Shown: positions 56,576 through 64,000 of the stretch, piece by piece
Layout: every line of letters starts with the position of its first letter
Position numbering within the stretch: position 1 is the first letter of the stretch
NCBI RefSeq assembly: GCF_016775155.1
Contig: NZ_JAEUGD010000067.1
Location: 233,622-297,621 of the forward strand
Direction of reading: 5' to 3'
Length of the DNA stretch: 64,000 nucleotides
DNA from: Fulvivirga marina
GTDB taxonomy: Bacteria; Bacteroidota; Bacteroidia; Cytophagales; Cyclobacteriaceae
Notes under the pieces: generated by a model
What the model was told of the DNA's origin: nothing
Databases searched by the model: none
What the model saw: only the letters and a program-made list of their open reading frames with translations
Program-made: the position numbers and the translations under genes

Positions 56576-57425
56576 GCTTAAGCAAAACAGGATCATAGAC
56601 TCCACTTTTAAATACTTCGGCATTTTCTGCACGTTTTTTGGGTTGATAGTTCTGGCAATATTTATTTTTAATATTCTTACAGAAGGTGTTCAACGCATCA
56701 ATTGGGACTTCCTTAGCAATCTACCTTCACGAAGGCCAGCCAAAGCAGGTATATTAACAGCATGGACAGGTACAGCATGGATACTAGGTCTAACGGCAAT
56801 CATTTCGATACCTCTTGGTGTGGCAGCCGGTGTTTACTTGGAAGAGTACGGTAAAAAGAACAGGCTTGCATCAATCATTGAAATCAATATTGCCAACCTG
56901 GCCGGTGTTCCTTCTATCATTTATGGCCTGCTTGGTCTCGAAATCTTCGTAAGAACATTGAACTTTGGAGGCAGCCTGCTTGCCGGTGCTTTTACACTAG
57001 CATTACTTATATTACCTATTATTATTGTAGCCACCAGAGAAGCTCTTAAAGCTGTTCCTAAATCTTTGAGAGAAGCGTCTTTTGGAATGGGGGCAACCAA
57101 ATGGCAAACCATATGGTACCAGACACTTCCTGCTGCTTCAGGAGGCATTTTAACAGGGATCATCCTGGCCCTTTCTCGAGCTGTTGGAGAAACTGCCCCA
57201 TTGATTGTGATTGGTGCACTCGCCTACGTTCCTTTTGTGGCCTCAACCCCCATGGACGAGTTTACAGTGCTGCCCATGCAAATATTTAACTGGGTATCCA
57301 GACCGCAGCATGGGTTTGTCATCAATGCCGCAGCAGCAATTATTATTTTATTACTTATTACCTTTATAATGAATGGAATAGCTATTTATTTACGTAATAA
57401 ATGGCAGAAAAAAGTAAACTGGTAA
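56568..57425 (+). CDS. pstA: Phosphate ABC transporter permease PstA
   Basis: 285 aa, six transmembrane helices, EAA loop EASFGMGATKWQTIWYQTLP. Translationally coupled to pstC by an eight-base overlap and followed after 15 bases by pstB. Confidence 0.94.
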   Translation: MTKLKQNRIIDSTFKYFGIFCTFFGLIVLAIFIFNILTEGVQRINWDFLSNLPSRRPAKAGILTAWTGTAWILGLTAIISIPLGVAAGVYLEEYGKKNRLASIIEINIANLAGVPSIIYGLLGLEIFVRTLNFGGSLLAGAFTLALLILPIIIVATREALKAVPKSLREASFGMGATKWQTIWYQTLPAASGGILTGIILALSRAVGETAPLIVIGALAYVPFVASTPMDEFTVLPMQIFNWVSRPQHGFVINAAAAIIILLLITFIMNGIAIYLRNKWQKKVNW

Positions 57426-57440
57426 GTTTATATTATAAGA

Positions 57441-58193
57441 ATGAAACATATTGAAGCAAATAATGTCAACGCTTATTATGGCGAAAACCATGTGTTGAAA
57501 GATATTTCCCTGACTATGAAAGCTAATACGGTAACGGCATTCATTGGCCCTTCCGGCTGTGGAAAATCTACATTCCTACGTTGCCTTAACCGCATGAATG
57601 ATTACATAGACGGATTCAGAAAAGAAGGTGATATTTTTATTGAAGGAAATGATATTTATGATAAAAAGGTCAGAGTTGAAGAGCTAAGGCAAAAGGTGGG
57701 TATGGTATTCCAAAAGCCAAATCCATTCCCTAAAACAATTTTCGAGAACGTTGCTTACGGATTGAAAATACAAGGGATCAAAAACAAAAATATATTGGAA
57801 GAAGCAGTGGAACGCTCTCTACAACAGGCCGCTCTATGGAATGAGGTAAAAGACTCTCTGCATAAGTCTGCACTTTCACTGTCAGGCGGACAGCAACAAA
57901 GAGTATGTATAGCCCGAGCATTAGCGGTAGAACCTTCAACCCTTCTTATGGATGAGCCTGCTTCTGCCCTCGACCCTATTTCAACGGCCAAGATCGAAGA
58001 TCTTATTGCAGAGTTAAAAGACAACTATACCATAGTAATTGTAACTCACAATATGCAACAGGCTGCAAGGGTAAGTGATAAAACAGCTTTCTTTTATATG
58101 GGTAACCTCATAGAATACGACAAAACAAAAGAGTTATTTACGAACCCTAAAAATGAGAGAACAGAAAACTACATCACAGGAAGATTTGGGTAA
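57441..58193 (+). CDS. pstB: Phosphate ABC transporter ATPase PstB
   Basis: 250 aa. Walker [10 protein letters not shown] (33-41), PstB-type Q-loop ([12 protein letters not shown]), signature LSGGQQQR, Walker [14 protein letters not shown]-loop IVTHNMQQA. Couples ATP hydrolysis to phosphate import through PstCA. Confidence 0.97.
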   Translation: MKHIEANNVNAYYGENHVLKDISLTMKANTVTAFIGPSGCGKSTFLRCLNRMNDYIDGFRKEGDIFIEGNDIYDKKVRVEELRQKVGMVFQKPNPFPKTIFENVAYGLKIQGIKNKNILEEAVERSLQQAALWNEVKDSLHKSALSLSGGQQQRVCIARALAVEPSTLLMDEPASALDPISTAKIEDLIAELKDNYTIVIVTHNMQQAARVSDKTAFFYMGNLIEYDKTKELFTNPKNERTENYITGRFG

Positions 58194-58249
58194 AAAGAAC
58201 CACCTCAGTTAAACTCATTTAAAACACAATACCTATACGCTACAGACAT

Positions 58250-58924
58250 ATGTCACATTTAGATCCGGAAATAGACTCATTAAAGAACACGCTCCTTGAA
58301 ATGTTGGAGCTGGTAACATCACAATTGGTTAAATGCAAAGAAGCTACTTTTGATGCGGACGCTGACTTAGCCAAAGAGGTGATCTCCATGGAAAAAAGAG
58401 TAAACTCACTTGAACTTGCCATAGACAAACGATGTGAGAACATTTTGGCACTCTACAATCCCGTGGCAACAGATCTGCGTTTTGTACTGGCCGCTTTTAA
58501 AATAAGCAATGACCTGGAGCGTATAGGCGATAATGCTGAGGGTATTGCCAACTTCCTCTTTGATGTTATGGAAAAAGCTGAAGACGACATGATTGAAAAA
58601 TTTAAGCTCAACATGATGTACGATGTGACTATTTCCATGCTTCATGACATGGAAGAGGCAATGGAGAATGAGGATACTAAGCTAGCCAGAAAGATCTTCA
58701 AAAAGGATGATCAATTGAATGAGAATAACAAAAATGCATCAAAAACTGCTGCAGAACTTATAGAGAAATACCCTAATAAAATAAAGCTCATCCTTAAACT
58801 TTTCTCGATAGTAAGAAAGTTAGAGCGTGTAGGTGATTTGACAAAGAACGTTGGGGAAGAACTTATTTTTCACATCGAAGCCAAAGTCCTTAAACATAAA
58901 AAGGACCAGAAAAAGAAAAAGTAA
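58250..58924 (+). CDS. phoU: Phosphate signalling protein PhoU
   Basis: 224 aa, two three-helix bundles with the metal-binding repeats (NDLERIGDNAEGIAN and VRKLERVGDLTKNVGEE). PhoU links PstSCAB to the histidine kinase and lowers pho expression when phosphate is plentiful. It ends the pst operon; a terminator follows. No phoR/phoB genes are in the window. Confidence 0.95.
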   Translation: MSHLDPEIDSLKNTLLEMLELVTSQLVKCKEATFDADADLAKEVISMEKRVNSLELAIDKRCENILALYNPVATDLRFVLAAFKISNDLERIGDNAEGIANFLFDVMEKAEDDMIEKFKLNMMYDVTISMLHDMEEAMENEDTKLARKIFKKDDQLNENNKNASKTAAELIEKYPNKIKLILKLFSIVRKLERVGDLTKNVGEELIFHIEAKVLKHKKDQKKKK

Positions 58925-58954
58925 CCTGTTATCTAAGGTACATGAGCGAATTTA

Positions 58955-58989
58955 AAAGACCAGCCTCATTAATTATGTTGCTGGTCTTT
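58955..58989 (+). terminator. Terminator after phoU
   Basis: AAAGACCAGC (58955-58964) pairs with GCTGGTCTTT (58980-58989), then CAATTCTT. Confidence 0.75.
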
Positions 58990-59015
58990 CAATTCTTAGA
59001 TAAGATGCTGAATAC

Positions 59016-59032
59016 TTAACAATTAATTAACC
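59016..59032 (+). promoter_or_regulatory. Pho box: two TTAAC repeats upstream of the second Na/Pi cotransporter
   Basis: TTAACA (59016-59021) and TTAACC (59027-59032), spaced by 11 bases as in the pstS box. The distance to the TAnnTTTG element (59064) is the same as in pstS: last repeat end to TA is 32 positions in both. Confidence 0.75.
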
Positions 59033-59063
59033 TACAGGAAATATATAGGATTTATAATAAACC

Positions 59064-59071
59064 TACCTTTG
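59064..59071 (+). promoter_or_regulatory. -7 element of the second Na/Pi cotransporter
   Basis: TACCTTTG matches TAnnTTTG. No TTG at -33, as expected for an activator-dependent promoter. Confidence 0.6.
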
Positions 59072-59099
59072 CACCTTCATTTAAGCCCCGCCGTTAGCT

Positions 59100-60233
59100 T
59101 TGGTTAAAATCATCACAGATACATTAATTTCAAACAGGTGGCTGTTGATAAGAATAGCGATCATCATTGCATCGATATTCCTGTTCTTGTTTTCGATTGA
59201 CCTGATGAGTGATTCTTTCAAGCATCTCAGTAAAGAAGCTATAGAATCCATTCTCAAAGCTGCATCAAACCCGTTCATTGGCCTTTTCATAGGATTACTT
59301 ATTACAGCCCTGATACAAAGCAGCTCTACCAGTACAACATTGATTGTAGCAGCTGTTGCCTCTGGCTCCATAAATTTAGTAGATGCTGTACCCATGATTA
59401 TGGGCGCAAATATTGGCACCACAATTACAAGTACTATTATTTCGCTTAGCTACATTGGCAATAGGGAACAATTCAGAAAGGCTCTTTCCGCCGCTGTAGT
59501 TCATGACTTTTTCAATATTCTAGTGGTAATGATACTTTTCCCACTTGAGCTAAAGTATGAATTCCTATCCTCAATGGCCGATAAAATTTCGTCTACATTG
59601 ATTGGAATAGATGCTACTGAAGCGATCCATCAGGCACCATTTAAATTAATCGACTTTTCCCCTATCACAAGTCTATATACGTCCATCATTGACATTGCCA
59701 TAATCAACCTATTATTCTCCTTCTTACTATTATTTGCTTCAATAAAAATACTATCAAGGATTATATCAAAGCTTCTCATAGGAGAGTCTGAAGAAAAACT
59801 ACAAAAATACATTTTCAATAATACAGGCATGTCATTTCTATGGGGCACTTTCGTGACCTCCATTATCCAGTCGAGTTCAATAAGCACATCATTGGTGATT
59901 CCGTTTGTAGCAACCGACAAGATATCCCTAAGAAAAATAACCCCGTTTATAATAGGCGCCAATGTTGGAACTACAATAACAGCTTTTATAGCTGTATTTT
60001 TTAAGTCTTACGAACTGGTAAGCATAGCCATTGTACACCTTACTTTTAACATTATAGGTGTAATGATCTTTTTACCATTCCCATGGCTAAGAGAGGTTCT
60101 CACCAAAATGGCTGAAAAGTTTAGCGCGCTAGCATCCAATTACCGATTCACGGTTATCATTTATATACTAATGATATTCTTTATCATTCCTTTCTGCCTT
60201 ATCTATTTCACCAAAGGATTTGAAAGCCTATGA
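59100..60233 (+). CDS. Na+/phosphate cotransporter without PhoU domain
   Basis: 377 aa, starting at TTG 59100 because an in-frame TAA lies at 59082-59084 and no ATG occurs before the first helix. NptA-type repeats: ALIQSSSTSTTLIVAAVASG near 68 and SIIQSSSISTSLVIPFVATD near 260, MGANIGTTIT and GANVGTTIT. Unlike the 570-aa homologue it ends after the membrane part. It is under a Pho box and co-transcribed with the porin gene 49 bases downstream. Confidence 0.92.
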   Translation: MVKIITDTLISNRWLLIRIAIIIASIFLFLFSIDLMSDSFKHLSKEAIESILKAASNPFIGLFIGLLITALIQSSSTSTTLIVAAVASGSINLVDAVPMIMGANIGTTITSTIISLSYIGNREQFRKALSAAVVHDFFNILVVMILFPLELKYEFLSSMADKISSTLIGIDATEAIHQAPFKLIDFSPITSLYTSIIDIAIINLLFSFLLLFASIKILSRIISKLLIGESEEKLQKYIFNNTGMSFLWGTFVTSIIQSSSISTSLVIPFVATDKISLRKITPFIIGANVGTTITAFIAVFFKSYELVSIAIVHLTFNIIGVMIFLPFPWLREVLTKMAEKFSALASNYRFTVIIYILMIFFIIPFCLIYFTKGFESL

Positions 60234-60282
60234 TATACTAATCTTTAATTAAACTCATACATAATTAAACTCATACACAATC

Positions 60283-61434
60283 ATGAACAAGTTAAAATAT
60301 GTTCTACTAGCATTATTTATTTTCCCTTTATTATCCTATGCTCAGGATACAACTTCTAACAGCTTTGGAAAAGGGATAAAGATTGCAGCTAAAGATTCTT
60401 CTTTCTACATGAAATTTAGCACCAGGTTTCAAACACTATATGATGGAAACCTAAACCTTGAAACAGACGAATGGACTGACAAGATGCTGATCAGAAGAGC
60501 CCGACTTAAGTTTGAAGGGTTCGCCTACGATCCCAGGCTTGAATACAAAGTAGAATTAGCCATTAGTAACCGCGATAATGGGAAAATTAATGCAGAATCA
60601 AATCTTGCAGCAAACATTGTACTTGATGCGGTATTAAAGTATCAATTTGCCCCAGGCTGGGAAGTTTGGTTTGGACAAACAAAACTACCTGGCAACAGAG
60701 AGCGTGTAATATCTTCTCAAAAACTACAGTTTGTTGACCGTAGCCAGGTAAACTCCAAATATAATATTGATAGGGGCCAAGGTATACAGATACACCATGA
60801 GCACAATGTAGGTAATGCTGTTTTGAGAGAGATTGGGTCAATTTCCATGGGAGAAGGAAGGAACCTTACCATCGACAACATTGGTGGTTATGAATATACC
60901 GGAAGGGTAGAATATTTACCCTTTGGTAAATTCGCCAGCAGCGGAGACTATTTTGGGTCCGATCTTAAAAGAGAAAGTACCCCTAAACTGTCTATAGGCG
61001 TTACTTACGATCAGAACAACAACGCCCCTCGTGAACGTGGCTTTGCAGGAGACTTCTTGAGCGAACACCATGACCTTAAGACATACTTTGTAGATGCTAT
61101 GTTTAAATACCAAGGTTTTTCCGGCATGTTTGAGTATGCTAACAAAAGAACAGATGGCTCTCCGGTCACTTCCGAAGGAGCCTTTTATACTGGTACAGGT
61201 GTAAACTTCCAGATGGGATATTTATTCCAAAATAACTTCGAAATAGCCGGTCGCTATACAGACATAACTCCTGAAAAAGTTACAGGCTACGAAGGCATAA
61301 CTGAATTAACACTAGGTGTTTCAAAATATTTTGTAGGCCATAGCTTAAAAATTCAAAGCGACTTATCGCATGTAGATAATGAATTTAGCGATAACGAATT
61401 GAGATACCGCTTTCAGGTGGAGTTGGCCTTCTAA
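60283..61434 (+). CDS. Phosphate-selective porin (OprO/OprP family)
   Basis: 383 aa; signal peptide to about residue 21 (LLSYAQD). Sixteen-strand porin pattern with FYMKFSTRFQTLYDGNLNLE, MLIRRARLKFEGFAYDPRLE, GWEVWFGQTKLPGNRERVIS (the typical central region) and a C-terminal strand ending RYRFQVELAF with final Phe. It lets phosphate or polyphosphate cross the outer membrane. Part of the Pho-controlled unit. A 15-base direct repeat (60246-60280) lies in front of it. Confidence 0.92.
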   Translation: MNKLKYVLLALFIFPLLSYAQDTTSNSFGKGIKIAAKDSSFYMKFSTRFQTLYDGNLNLETDEWTDKMLIRRARLKFEGFAYDPRLEYKVELAISNRDNGKINAESNLAANIVLDAVLKYQFAPGWEVWFGQTKLPGNRERVISSQKLQFVDRSQVNSKYNIDRGQGIQIHHEHNVGNAVLREIGSISMGEGRNLTIDNIGGYEYTGRVEYLPFGKFASSGDYFGSDLKRESTPKLSIGVTYDQNNNAPRERGFAGDFLSEHHDLKTYFVDAMFKYQGFSGMFEYANKRTDGSPVTSEGAFYTGTGVNFQMGYLFQNNFEIAGRYTDITPEKVTGYEGITELTLGVSKYFVGHSLKIQSDLSHVDNEFSDNELRYRFQVELAF

Positions 61435-61509
61435 ATGTACTTTGAGGAATCCTGCTATTTTGCTTATCTTGGTTCAAAAATCAAAACGTGAGTGAGAAAA
61501 AAAGGATTT

Positions 61510-61854
61510 ATGAGCTTTTTTAAACTGGATAGTTTATTTGAACATCTAGCCGCATTTATAGAATCAAAGATAGATATATATAAGATAGAGCTTAGGGAGG
61601 AAGCTTCCAAAGCTCTATCCAAGCTGATGGTTGGATTACTTTTATTCAGCCTCGGCTTTTTTTTTATTATGTTTCTCAGTATGGCTGCCGGCTATTACTT
61701 CAGCGCACTGTTGGGAAGCTTTTTTTATGGCTTTTTGATCATTTCAGGAATTTATTTGTTATTGTTTACGCTGATATTCCTTCTAAAAGAAAAATTGGGA
61801 TTGAAAGAGTTTTTTGATAAGCAAATAGACAGTTGGCTAAATTCTAACAAATAA
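61510..61854 (+). CDS. Phage-holin-family / YqjE-like small membrane protein
   Basis: 114 aa from ATG at 61510, which is preceded by AAAGGA (a GTG six codons earlier is also possible). Amphipathic N-terminal helix SLFEHLAAFIESKIDIYKIE, then two transmembrane helices (LMVGLLLFSLGFFFIMFLSM; FLIISGIYLLLFTLIFLL). This is the Actinobacterial-holin-X/YqjE pattern; these proteins are not phage-derived despite the name. The function is unclear, perhaps membrane or stress related. The next gene starts three bases later. Confidence 0.8.
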   Translation: MSFFKLDSLFEHLAAFIESKIDIYKIELREEASKALSKLMVGLLLFSLGFFFIMFLSMAAGYYFSALLGSFFYGFLIISGIYLLLFTLIFLLKEKLGLKEFFDKQIDSWLNSNK

Positions 61855-61856
61855 AT

Positions 61857-62246
61857 ATGATACCGGAAGCCACATCGAATAAGAAGAGAAGAGAAGAACT
61901 GGAACAAGACTCACAAAGGCACAAAGAGGCATTTGAGGTTGAACTGTCAGAAGTTATTGACAAAACAAAACGTATTGCCACATCTGCACTGGTCGTGGGA
62001 GGTAGCTTTGCTCTCACCTACTACCTCATAAAGAAACTGACCAGCAAAGATTCAGAAAAAAAAACAAACGTTGATAAAAATACAGAGAGCGTTACAATTC
62101 AGAAAAACCCTTCTTTATTTTCAACAGTCGGAAACGTTATTTTAACAGAAATGGCTGTATTTTTGCTCGACTTGGCCAAAGAAAGGCTAATAAATTATAT
62201 CGAAAATCTCAATTCCAGGGAAGATGAACATTCTAAAGGCGCTTGA
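61857..62246 (+). CDS. Small hypothetical membrane protein (129 aa)
   Basis: 129 aa. Charged helical N-terminus (NKKRREELEQDSQRHKEAFE), one membrane segment at about 40-58 (ALVVGGSFALTYYLIKKLTS) and a second hydrophobic helix near 100. It follows the holin-like gene at once and overlaps the GGGP synthase gene by 23 bases; this trio looks like one operon. No family recognised. Confidence 0.7.
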   Translation: MIPEATSNKKRREELEQDSQRHKEAFEVELSEVIDKTKRIATSALVVGGSFALTYYLIKKLTSKDSEKKTNVDKNTESVTIQKNPSLFSTVGNVILTEMAVFLLDLAKERLINYIENLNSREDEHSKGA

Positions 62247-62985
62247 AGAAAGAACTCAAAAAGGACAAAAATCTTTAGCCGTACTCATAGACCCGGATAA
62301 TGTCGATGACACCTCCTCTATCAATAGTCTGCTCAATCTTGCCAAGGAATGTTATGTTGATTATTTCTTCGTAGGAGGTAGCCTAATTACTAATAACAAC
62401 TTGGACAGGATTATCAAAACTATTAAGACCAGTTGCGAAATCCCTGTGGTACTGTTTCCTGGAAGCAACATGCATCTTGATCTTAGTGCAGATGGTATTC
62501 TATTTCTCAGCCTTATCTCCGGTCGAAATGCAGACCTTCTCATTGGACAACATGTAATAGCAGCTCCAATTTTAAAAAACAGCGGTATTGAGGTCTTGCC
62601 TACAGGTTATATGCTCATTAACTCTGAGCGCACCTCGGCAGTCTCATATATGAGCAACACCTCTCCCATACCACCTGATAAATACTCCGTAGCAGCCTGT
62701 ACAGCCATGGCAGGAGAAATGTTAGGCCTGAAACTCATCTTTATGGATGCGGGAAGTGGAGCACGGGAAGCCATAACCCCTAAAATGATCAGCCAAGTCA
62801 AAAAAGTAATAGATGTCCCACTTATCATTGGGGGGGGTATAGATTCGGCCATAAAAGCTAAAACCTCTATAGAAGCAGGGGCTGATATGATTGTAATAGG
62901 AAATGCGATAGAAAAAAACCCCAATCTATTGATTGAGGTTTCTGAAAAAATTTATGATTTCAACAGATCCTTAAATATTCATTAA
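62224..62985 (+). CDS. Geranylgeranylglyceryl-phosphate synthase-type prenyltransferase (GGGPS/PcrB family)
   Basis: 253 aa TIM barrel: LAVLIDPDNVDD at strand 1, DYFFVGGSLITNN, VVLFPGSNMHLDLSADGILF, PTGYMLINS, YMDAGSG-like (FMDAGSGAREAI) and IIGGGIDSAIKAKTSIEAGA for phosphate binding. It joins a prenyl diphosphate to glycerol-1-phosphate to give an ether lipid; in Bacteroidetes the product is likely geranylgeranyl- or related ether-linked. Convergent with and overlapping the AraC gene by 15 bases. Confidence 0.9.
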   Translation: MNILKALEERTQKGQKSLAVLIDPDNVDDTSSINSLLNLAKECYVDYFFVGGSLITNNNLDRIIKTIKTSCEIPVVLFPGSNMHLDLSADGILFLSLISGRNADLLIGQHVIAAPILKNSGIEVLPTGYMLINSERTSAVSYMSNTSPIPPDKYSVAACTAMAGEMLGLKLIFMDAGSGAREAITPKMISQVKKVIDVPLIIGGGIDSAIKAKTSIEAGADMIVIGNAIEKNPNLLIEVSEKIYDFNRSLNIH

Positions 62986-63894
62986 GGTTTCTCTCTTTCT
63001 CATTTTTCCTGCAGGTATACCATACATCATCTTAAATCTTCTACAGAAGTAAGCTGTGTCCTTATAACCACAAGCACGACCAATATCCCTGATACTCATT
63101 TTTGTTGTTCTAAGTAATTTAACAGCATATTCCATACGCTGATACTCAATATAATCCTGAGGATTAATACCCGTAAGCGTTTTAAAGTACTGACCTACAT
63201 AATCTTCGGAAACATCTGCCACGTCAGACAATGTTTTGTTGGTCAACTCACCTCCAAGATTATCTTTGATATACTTAAACAATTTGATCAAACGGGGATC
63301 CTTGAAGTAGGTACTGTTTGTAGCCATCTGCTCAACAAAAAGCCTCTTCTGAAGGATGTGACGAATAACCTCAACTACCAACAACTCCGTTTTTAACTTC
63401 ACCACTCGCTGATTACCTTCAAGTCGGGTCTCCTGTTCTTTTACGATGTCATATATCGTGCTGTTCACTTTAGAGTTTTCTAAAGTAAAGGCCGGTATAT
63501 CTAGCGCCGTAAAGAAATTAACCGTATCAAATACTTTTGTTTCAAAAACAATAGATGTAAAATCAGCTACAGGTACACCTGAAATATCCTCAGGGTTCGT
63601 CTTAAAATATTCCGTTTGCTTATAACTAAACTCTTCCAGAGATAACTCGGGACTTCTATCATCTACCTCACCAAATGAAAGAGGTGTATACCTCATGGCA
63701 GGGATAAATAGCGCATGACCTTCCTTCAACAACTCATTATCCTTTCCAAATCTGACAATTCCTTTTTTGAGAATAAGAATTGTGTTTTCGGTTTCTTCGT
63801 AATCCTTAATAGAAAAAGGGTGTGATACTTTTATATTATTGGACTTTACGAACTTAATTCCTAAGGATTCAATTATTTTATTGTAATCTTCCAT
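62971..63894 (-). CDS. AraC-family transcriptional regulator
   Basis: 307 aa from ATG at 63894 (a GTG one codon earlier is less likely). N-terminal cupin-like sensory domain (VRFGKDNELLKEGHALFIPA). C-terminal AraC HTH pair at about 200-300: LSDVADVSEDYVGQYFKTLT and IRDIGRACGYKDTAYFCRRF. Its effector and target are unknown. Its 3' end overlaps the GGGP synthase gene on the opposite strand. Confidence 0.93.
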   Translation of the reverse strand: MEDYNKIIESLGIKFVKSNNIKVSHPFSIKDYEETENTILILKKGIVRFGKDNELLKEGHALFIPAMRYTPLSFGEVDDRSPELSLEEFSYKQTEYFKTNPEDISGVPVADFTSIVFETKVFDTVNFFTALDIPAFTLENSKVNSTIYDIVKEQETRLEGNQRVVKLKTELLVVEVIRHILQKRLFVEQMATNSTYFKDPRLIKLFKYIKDNLGGELTNKTLSDVADVSEDYVGQYFKTLTGINPQDYIEYQRMEYAVKLLRTTKMSIRDIGRACGYKDTAYFCRRFKMMYGIPAGKMRKRETLMNI

Positions 63895-64000
63895 CACGTT
63901 ACTGTATTAAACCAACCCCAAATATAAATAAGTTCAACCAAATATTCATGCACTTTTCCAAGTTACATATAATTTTTTTTAGAATTGAGAAGAAATTAGC

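Noticed and set aside
60246-60280. Direct repeat before the porin gene as a Pho box
   Set aside because: The repeated AATTAAACTCATACA-type unit does not contain TTAACA and lies inside an operon gap of 49 bases; probably a simple duplication.

Overview
The window comes from a Gram-negative Bacteroidetes bacterium, most likely a gliding or marine-type Cytophagales (Fulvivirga/Flammeovirga-like; this placement is inference). The supporting signs are a T9SS C-terminal sorting domain on a multidomain glycoside hydrolase, a hybrid two-component system fused to an AraC domain, SecA and CarB of Bacteroidetes type, DUF4834, a bacterial GGGP synthase, AT-rich DNA, and several TAnnTTTG promoter elements in place of E. 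coli-like -10 boxes.

Layout. 1-6.4 kb (minus): secreted YD-repeat/Rhs-type proteins; the second stops before the Rhs core and is followed after 11 bases by a GC-richer leucine-rich-repeat gene cut by the window edge. 6.5-12.2 kb: accessory DNA with small unknown genes, an XRE regulator, a TPR lipoprotein, a tiny lipoprotein, a MerR-like regulator with a hairpin at its start codon, and a damaged SLATT-type gene. 12.2-17.5 kb (minus): two large unknown proteins (1187 and 566 aa), the least explained part of the window. 17.5-19.4 kb: repeat-rich DNA with a REP-associated tyrosine transposase, hairpins on both sides, a 5'-truncated gene and initiator tRNA-Met.

From 19.5 kb the content is mostly core: era, a VWA-domain protein, der, an acidic lipoprotein; an acetylesterase and GH5 glycanase pair (24.9-29.6 kb, minus); SprT protease; an operon nagK-type kinase, murQ, unknown, lipase-like lipoprotein (30.7-34.2 kb, minus) for cell-wall amino-sugar recycling; a metalloprotease lipoprotein, a cytochrome b5-like protein, a dipeptidase; a hybrid sensor/AraC regulator (36.8-41.1 kb); carB, DUF4834, dapF, secA, a SPOR lipoprotein and an M20 amidohydrolase.

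52.7-61.4 kb is a phosphate-uptake island: a Na/Pi cotransporter with PhoU-like tail, pstS-pstC-pstA-pstB-phoU, a second Na/Pi cotransporter and a phosphate-selective porin. The pstS and second cotransporter promoters both carry TTAACA-type 11-bp repeats at the same distance from a TAnnTTTG element, which points to one shared PhoP/PhoB-like activator. The window ends with small membrane proteins, GGGP synthase and a convergent AraC regulator.
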